Source: VRUE01 sp963819755
Lineage (GTDB): Bacteria; Actinomycetota; Thermoleophilia; Solirubrobacterales; 70-9
Length of the DNA stretch: 64,000 bases
Assembly (NCBI GenBank): GCA_963819755.1
Contig: CAWFXB010000002.1
Location: forward strand, 310,001 to 374,000
Reading direction: 5' to 3'
In this document: one piece after another, positions 59,187 to 64,000 of the stretch
How the letters are laid out: each line of letters starts with the position of its first letter
Position numbering within the stretch: position 1 is the first letter of the stretch
Program-made: the position numbers and the translations under genes
Notes under the pieces: generated by a model
The model's database searches: none
The model's input: only the letters and a program-made list of their open reading frames with translations
What the model was told of the DNA's origin: nothing

Positions 59187-61187
59187 TCACTTGCCACTCC
59201 ACTTTGGGGTTCGCTTGCCCAGGAAGGCCGAGATGCCCTCTTTGGCGTCCTTGCTGGCGAAGGCGGTGGCAAAGGCCCCCTTCTCGGCCTCGATTCCCTC
59301 GTCGAGGTCGCCCTTGTGGGAGGCGGCCTTGATCTGCTCGCGGGCCAGCGGCGCCTGGGCGGCCAGCTTGCGCGCCCACATCAGCGCCGTCTCGAACAGC
59401 TCGTGGTCGGGGACGACCCGGTTGACGAGGCCGGAGTCGAGCGCCTCGCCGGCCAGGATCGCGTCGCCGATCAGGTTCATCTCCAGCGCTTTGTTGGGGC
59501 CGACCAGGCGCGGCAGCCGCTGCGTGCCGCCGAAGCCGGGGACGATCCCGAGTTTGATCTCCGGCTGGCCGAAGACCGCAGCCTCGGCGGCGATCCGCAC
59601 GTCGCAGGCCATCGCCAGCTCGCAGCCGCCGCCGAAGGCGATCGAGTTGACCGCGGCGATCGTGGCGACGCTGTCGGTGCCGAACTCGCGCAGCAGCGCG
59701 TGCGCCGTGTGCAGCAGATCGGCACCCGAGCCCTCGTCCATCTGCGTGAAGGCCTTGATGTCCGCGCCGGCCGAAAAGACGACCGGGACCGAGGAGGCGA
59801 CGACCATCGCGCCGATCCCGTCCGACGCCTTGACCTTCTCCCAGACCGTCCCCAGGTCGCGGATCACGTCGGGTGAGATCGCGTTCATCGGCAGGTTGGC
59901 CAGCCAGGCGATCGCGACGTCGCCGCGGGTCTCCAGCTTGACCGTCTCCGCCTGCTCGCCCTCGTCGGGCTGCGGGTAGGGGTAGAAGCCCTGGCCGGAC
60001 TTGAGCCCGAGGCGTCCCTGGGCGACGAGCCGCTTCAGGGTGACCGGCGGCGCGAAGCGCTCACCGTGCTTCTCCTCGAGCTGCTCGATCCGCTCGAGGA
60101 TCGTGTCGAGGCCCTCCAGATCGGCTTTCCAGAAGGGCGGGAAGAGGCCTTTGCGCGGGTCGAGGCCGGCGCCGGCCATCATCCCCAGGTCGATGTCGCG
60201 GACCGAGCAGACGCCCTCCTCGACCAACTGACAGGCCTCGATCAGCGCCCGTCCGGTGAACAGCGCGACCAGCTCCTCGGCGTCGGGGCCGGCATCGCCG
60301 GGGATGTTCTGCTCTCCATCTTTGAAAAACCCCTCGCCGCCGCTCTTGGCGCCGAGCTTGCCGCCGGCGACCAGGCCCTGTAGGCCCTTGTGGACGTAGA
60401 AGCTCTCGCCGTAGGAATGGTTGAGGTGCTCGGCGACGTGCAGCACGGTGTCGAGCCCAAGCAGATCGGTGAGGAAGAAGGGGCCCATCGGCGCGCCTTT
60501 GGCCGCCGCGATCGCCTCGTCGATCGCCTTCAGCGAGAGGCCCTGCTCCTCCTGGGCGCGCCAGATCTCGCCGATCGTCGCCATCAGGATGCGGTTGACG
60601 ACGAAGCCGGGGACCTCGCCGCAGACGATAGGCTGCTTCTTGATCGCCTGGGCGAAGTTGTAGGCGGCGGTGGCGGTCTCCTGCGAGGTGTCCTCGCTGG
60701 CGATCACCTCGACCAGCGGCATCACCGAGGCCGGGTAGAAGAAGTGGAAGCCGACGACCTTGTCGGGCCGCAGGGTCGCTTCTCCGATCTCGGTGATCGA
60801 GAGCGAGGAGGTGTTGGAGGAGAGGATCGCGTGGCCGGGGGTGGCGGCGTCGAGCTCGCGGAAGACGGCCTGCTTGATCTCCATCTTCTCCGGTACCGCC
60901 TCGACGACGAAGTCGATGTCGCCGAAGTCCCCGTAGCTGGTCGTGCCGGCGATCAGTCCCATCACCTCGGCGAGGCGGGCGTCTGCCTGCTCCTGGGTCA
61001 GCTTCTCCTTCTTGACCAGGCGGGCGAGCTGCCCCTCGGTGACGGCGCGGGCCTTCTCCACCGCGGCATCGACGAACTTCTGGTCGATGTCCTTGACGAC
61101 GACGGGGATGTCGGAAGCGGCGATCGCCTGCGCGATCTCGCCCCCCATGGTGCCGCCGCCGACGACGGCGGCCTTCGAGACGAACAT
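59187..61187 (-). CDS. Fused 3-hydroxyacyl-CoA dehydrogenase / enoyl-CoA hydratase
   Basis: The 666-residue protein has an NAD-binding HCDH domain first (AVVGGGTMGGEIAQAIAASD, SSNTSSLSITEIG, FHFFYPASVMPLVEV with the catalytic His, PGFVVNRILM, and the KSGQGFYPYP ending), then an enoyl-CoA hydratase/isomerase domain (about 400-666; FSAGADIKAF, NSIAFGGGCELAMACDVRIA, IVPGFGGTQRLPRLVG with the catalytic Glu). It can hydrate an enoyl-CoA and oxidise the product in beta-oxidation. The domain order is the reverse of Escherichia coli FadB/FadJ. The start is ATG on MFVSKAAVVG. Confidence 0.92.
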   Translation of the reverse strand: MFVSKAAVVGGGTMGGEIAQAIAASDIPVVVKDIDQKFVDAAVEKARAVTEGQLARLVKKEKLTQEQADARLAEVMGLIAGTTSYGDFGDIDFVVEAVPEKMEIKQAVFRELDAATPGHAILSSNTSSLSITEIGEATLRPDKVVGFHFFYPASVMPLVEVIASEDTSQETATAAYNFAQAIKKQPIVCGEVPGFVVNRILMATIGEIWRAQEEQGLSLKAIDEAIAAAKGAPMGPFFLTDLLGLDTVLHVAEHLNHSYGESFYVHKGLQGLVAGGKLGAKSGGEGFFKDGEQNIPGDAGPDAEELVALFTGRALIEACQLVEEGVCSVRDIDLGMMAGAGLDPRKGLFPPFWKADLEGLDTILERIEQLEEKHGERFAPPVTLKRLVAQGRLGLKSGQGFYPYPQPDEGEQAETVKLETRGDVAIAWLANLPMNAISPDVIRDLGTVWEKVKASDGIGAMVVASSVPVVFSAGADIKAFTQMDEGSGADLLHTAHALLREFGTDSVATIAAVNSIAFGGGCELAMACDVRIAAEAAVFGQPEIKLGIVPGFGGTQRLPRLVGPNKALEMNLIGDAILAGEALDSGLVNRVVPDHELFETALMWARKLAAQAPLAREQIKAASHKGDLDEGIEAEKGAFATAFASKDAKEGISAFLGKRTPKWSGK

Positions 61188-61275
61188 TCGGGTTGGTCCT
61201 CCGGATTCTGGCTTGGGGTGCGGGACGCGGAGGCTATTCGATCCCGTCCACGCCCCGCTCTAGCCTCGTTGGCCG

Positions 61276-62286
61276 ATGAGCGAGATCGTCGAGGGCCTTG
61301 GTGGGAGCGAGCGCGAGCGGATCGCCTCGCTGCGCGAGCAGGGACGTTTCTTCTGGATCGACCTCTGCGCCAGCGATCTGCCGGCCGCGGAGCTGGACGA
61401 GGCGCTCGGTATCGGGCCACACGCCCTCCGTCCCCTGCTCGAATTCGAACGGGCAGGGCCTCCCTCGCGCCGCTTCCATGCCGACGGCCAGCACGTCGTC
61501 TTTCCATTCCATTGCTACCTGGAGGGCGAGCACCATGACGGCGATGACACGCCCCGCGTTGGCGCGATCGAGGTCAACGTGCTGGTCCACGGCGACTACC
61601 TGCTCACCGTCCACCGCGAGCGCGTCTCCCTGCCCGAAATTCTGCCCGGCTATAGCGAGGAGGGGCGCAGCGAGCAGTACATCGTCTACGCGGTCCTCGA
61701 CGCGATGGTCGCGACCGCCTTCGACGCGCTCAACAACACCGAGCTGGCGCTGGAGGGGCTGCAGATCCTCGCCGGCGACGCTGGCAATGCGCGGGTGCGG
61801 ATGGGGACGCTGCGGGCGATCAGCCTGCGACTGACGACGATGCGCCGCCAGCTCGGCCCGCAGCGGGGGATCTTCGAGCGGATCGGCGAGGAGATCGGCC
61901 AGGTCGAGGGGCTGGAGTCCGACAACGAACGCTACTTCGAACGCATCTACGAGCAGCTCAACCGGATGGTTGATGGGATCGACGCCGCCGCCGACTCGAT
62001 GGCGAAGCTGATGGACCTGCGGCTGAACGAGACGATGTACTGGCTGACCGTGGTGGCGACGATCTTCCTGCCGCTCACCTTCCTGACCGGCTTCTTCGGC
62101 ATGAACTTCGCCTGGCTCATCGGCCGGATCAACACCGAGGCCGCCTTCCTCCTGCTCGGCATCGGCGGCTCGGCCGTGGCCACGGCGCTGACCTGGTTCG
62201 CGGTGAGGCGTCGTGGCACCCCGGTGCAGCCCGACCAGGACGCGGTCGAGCGGGTCATCGCCACCCTGCGACGCCCGCTGAGCTGA
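61276..62286 (+). CDS. corA: CorA-family magnesium/cobalt transporter
   Basis: The 336-residue protein has a large cytoplasmic domain (about 1-255), rich in helices after a beta sheet, followed by two membrane segments (about 260-285 and 295-315) with the GMN signature in FLTGFFGMNFAWL. CorA pentamers import Mg2+ or Co2+. A TAGCCT -10 ends 9 bases before the ATG. The divergent fused beta-oxidation gene starts 89 bases away. C terminus is basic, as usual. Confidence 0.92.
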   Translation: MSEIVEGLGGSERERIASLREQGRFFWIDLCASDLPAAELDEALGIGPHALRPLLEFERAGPPSRRFHADGQHVVFPFHCYLEGEHHDGDDTPRVGAIEVNVLVHGDYLLTVHRERVSLPEILPGYSEEGRSEQYIVYAVLDAMVATAFDALNNTELALEGLQILAGDAGNARVRMGTLRAISLRLTTMRRQLGPQRGIFERIGEEIGQVEGLESDNERYFERIYEQLNRMVDGIDAAADSMAKLMDLRLNETMYWLTVVATIFLPLTFLTGFFGMNFAWLIGRINTEAAFLLLGIGGSAVATALTWFAVRRRGTPVQPDQDAVERVIATLRRPLS

Positions 62287-62329
62287 GTCCCCCTCGGCTC
62301 GACCGATGGACAAGGCTGCGTGGCGATCG

Positions 62330-62345
62330 TTGTACCGCGGTACAA
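62330..62345. promoter_or_regulatory. 16-bp perfect palindrome upstream of the glutamine synthetase gene
   Basis: TTGTACCGCGGTACAA is an exact palindrome 24 bases upstream of a TAGGCT -10 (62369-62374), over the -35 region of the downstream gene. It is a likely regulator-binding site for nitrogen or other control. Confidence 0.5.
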
Positions 62346-62413
62346 AGGCATTTTCGAGCGCCTCCCATTAGGCTCTTTTGGCTCTTTCAACCAAGTGAGG
62401 GACTGACAAAGCG

Positions 62414-64000
62414 ATGACTCGTATCCGCCAGCAGAACGTGACCGCAGCGCAGTGGAGCTCCAACGGAGAGGCACTCGGCGCGCTCGACTTGACCCTGCCC
62501 GAGAACGACCCCTTTGGCGCCAACGTATTCTCGGTCGCCGTACAGCGCGAAAGGCTGCCCGGCGACGTATTCGAGAAGCTGCAGGCGTCCCTGGCCGACG
62601 GCGTGGCGCTCGACCCGAGCCTCGCCGACGCCGTCGCCGAGGCGATGAAGGAGTGGGCGCTGGAGAACGGCGCCACCCACTTCACCCACATGTTCCAGCC
62701 GCTGACCGGCTCGACCGCCGAGAAGCACGACTCCTTCTTCGACCCGGGCGAGGAGGGCACGGTCCTCGCCGGCTTCTCCGGCAAGGAGCTGATCCAGGGC
62801 GAGCCCGACGCCTCCTCCTTCCCGACCGGCGGCGTCCGCGCCACCTTCGAGGCGCGCGGCTACACCGCCTGGGACCCGACCTCCCCCGCCTTCATCCTCG
62901 AGAACCCCAACGGCGCCCTGCTCTGCATCCCGACCGCCTTCGCCTCCTGGACCGGCGAGGCGCTCGACGGCAAGATCCCTTTGCTGCGCTCGATGGATGC
63001 CCTCTCCCGCTCCGCGATCAAGGCGCTGAGGCTGCTCGGCGACGAGGACAGCCAGCGCGTCTTCACCACCGTCGGCGCCGAGCAGGAGTACTTCCTGATC
63101 GACGAGCAGTACTACTTCGAGCGTCCCGACCTGATCTCCACCGGCCGCACGCTGTTCGGCGCCAAGCCGCCCAAGGGGCACGAGCTGGACGATCACTACT
63201 TCGGCTCGATCCCCGAGCGGGTGCTCGCCTGCATGCTGGAGGCGGAGTTGGAGATGCGCAAGCTCGGCATCCCGGTCAAGACCCGCCACAACGAGGTCGC
63301 GCCGGCGCAATACGAGATCGCGCCGACGTTCGAGAACTCCAACGTCGGCTCCGACCACCAGCAGCTGATGATGCAGGTGCTGGAAAGCGTCGCGCGGCGC
63401 TACGGGCTGGTCTGCCTGCTGCACGAGAAGCCCTTCGCCGGCGTCAACGGCTCCGGCAAGCACAACAACTGGTCGATGGGGACCGACACCGGCACCAACC
63501 TGCTCGACCCGGGCGACACGCCGGCCGACAACATCCACTTCCTCTTCTTCTGCGCCGCGGTGATCCAGGCCGTGAACAAGCACCAGGGGCTGCTGCGCGC
63601 CTCGGTCGCCAACATCGGCCAGGACCACCGGCTCGGTGCCAACGAGGCGCCGCCGGCGATCATCTCGATCTTCCTCGGCGGCGAGCTGGAAAAGGTCTTC
63701 GAGGCGATCGCGACCGGGGAAGGCGATCCCAACACGCCGGCCTCGTTCCTCGAGCTGGGAGCGACGGTGCTGCCGAAACTGCCGATGCACGGCGGCGACC
63801 GCAACCGCACCTCGCCCTTCGCCTTCACCGGCAACAAATTCGAGTTCCGGGCGCTGGGGTCGAGCATGTCGCTGGCCTTCCCCAACACGGTGCTCAACAC
63901 GATCGCCGCCGAGGCGATCGACGAGCTGGCCGCAAAGCTGGAGGAGAAGATCTCCGGCGGCACGGCGATGCCGGAGGCCGTGATCGCGATCGTCAAGGAT
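62414..64000 (+). CDS. glnN: Glutamine synthetase type III (GlnN), 5' part; runs off the window
   Basis: The first 529 codons are present; the frame is open to the window edge. The product is of GSIII type: N-terminal NDPFGANVFSVAVQRERL, HFTHMFQPLTGSTAEKHDSF, the ATP/glutamate site GAEQEYFLIDEQYYFERPDL, NEVAPAQYEIAPTFENSNVG and SGKHNNWSMGTDTGTNLLDP, ANIGQDHRLGANEAPPAIIS, and NRTSPFAFTGNKFEFRALGS. GSIII makes glutamine from glutamate and ammonium and is large (about 700 residues), consistent with truncation here. Start is ATG; the leader is about 32 nt after the TAGGCT -10. It lies downstream of corA. Confidence 0.96.
   Translation, partial: MTRIRQQNVTAAQWSSNGEALGALDLTLPENDPFGANVFSVAVQRERLPGDVFEKLQASLADGVALDPSLADAVAEAMKEWALENGATHFTHMFQPLTGSTAEKHDSFFDPGEEGTVLAGFSGKELIQGEPDASSFPTGGVRATFEARGYTAWDPTSPAFILENPNGALLCIPTAFASWTGEALDGKIPLLRSMDALSRSAIKALRLLGDEDSQRVFTTVGAEQEYFLIDEQYYFERPDLISTGRTLFGAKPPKGHELDDHYFGSIPERVLACMLEAELEMRKLGIPVKTRHNEVAPAQYEIAPTFENSNVGSDHQQLMMQVLESVARRYGLVCLLHEKPFAGVNGSGKHNNWSMGTDTGTNLLDPGDTPADNIHFLFFCAAVIQAVNKHQGLLRASVANIGQDHRLGANEAPPAIISIFLGGELEKVFEAIATGEGDPNTPASFLELGATVLPKLPMHGGDRNRTSPFAFTGNKFEFRALGSSMSLAFPNTVLNTIAAEAIDELAAKLEEKISGGTAMPEAVIAIVKD

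Overview
The window is 64 kb of high-GC DNA from an actinobacterium, most likely of the class Thermoleophilia (Solirubrobacterales-like). The reasons are the strong G/C bias at third codon positions, the housekeeping neighbourhoods hpt-ftsH-folP-folB-folK, coaX-dus-greA-lysS-clpC and disA-carD-ispD, the secreted PD40-type beta-propellers, a SigH-type sigma factor, HspR/CtsR-type regulation, and many genes whose start codon lies only 6-10 bases after a TANNNT -10 element (leaderless transcripts). No phage, integrase, complete insertion sequence, rRNA or CRISPR array is visible. Placement is inference from content, not from a database search.

Layout. 0-10 kb: end of a 3-hydroxyacyl-CoA dehydrogenase, a CNNM/CBS membrane protein, a BtuF-like protein, a rhomboid protease, an ECF sigma factor with a small membrane partner, a PlsC-GpsA fusion, a ring-cleavage dioxygenase/maleylacetate reductase pair, a SHOCT membrane protein and tRNA-Thr(UGU). 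10-13 kb: a GNAT-like protein, Vsr and a frameshifted cytosine methyltransferase. 13.5-16.6 kb: two secreted beta-propellers and sigH. 16.8-22.8 kb (minus): rlmB, cysS, a coiled-coil protein, an acyl-CoA synthetase, ispF and a PHP phosphatase. 22.8-24.5 kb: a DUF389 membrane protein with a 49-residue partner. 24.5-37 kb (mostly minus): ispD, carD, disA, MFS transporter, aldo/keto reductase, clpC, lysS, greA, dusB, coaX. 37-42.4 kb: folK, folB, folP, ftsH, hpt, tilS. 42.5-44.2 kb: a hipBA toxin-antitoxin pair. 44-56.7 kb: a membrane XRE protein, a MerR-cyclase protein, a P-II protein, a nucleoside phosphorylase, a three-domain cell-wall hydrolase, HAD, universal stress protein, LysR, Amt and sirtuin. 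56.8-59.2 kb: a PaeR7I/XhoI-type restriction-modification system. 59.2-64 kb: a fused beta-oxidation enzyme, CorA and the start of a type III glutamine synthetase.

How they fit together. Nitrogen assimilation is represented by Amt, a P-II protein and type III glutamine synthetase; folate and isoprenoid precursor synthesis by folKBP and ispDF; second messengers by DisA (c-di-AMP) and the cyclase; DNA modification and defence by vsr-dcm, hipBA and the XhoI-type system.

The most unusual observations are: (1) a 108-bp inverted-repeat element inserted in frame in cysS; (2) a perfect 52-bp palindrome between two divergent leaderless promoters; (3) a 114-bp nested inverted repeat with 3-bp direct repeats on its flanks, next to disA; (4) carD apparently starting at AUU, and the next gene ispD having no recognisable start; (5) four divergent gene pairs whose opposed -10 elements overlap in symmetric TANNNTA-type sequences; (6) a promoter-terminator leader in front of greA; (7) a PlsC-GpsA fusion. 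Two genes (dcm, tilS) show single-base frameshifts that could be real or assembly errors. All starts, promoters and operators are read from sequence only.
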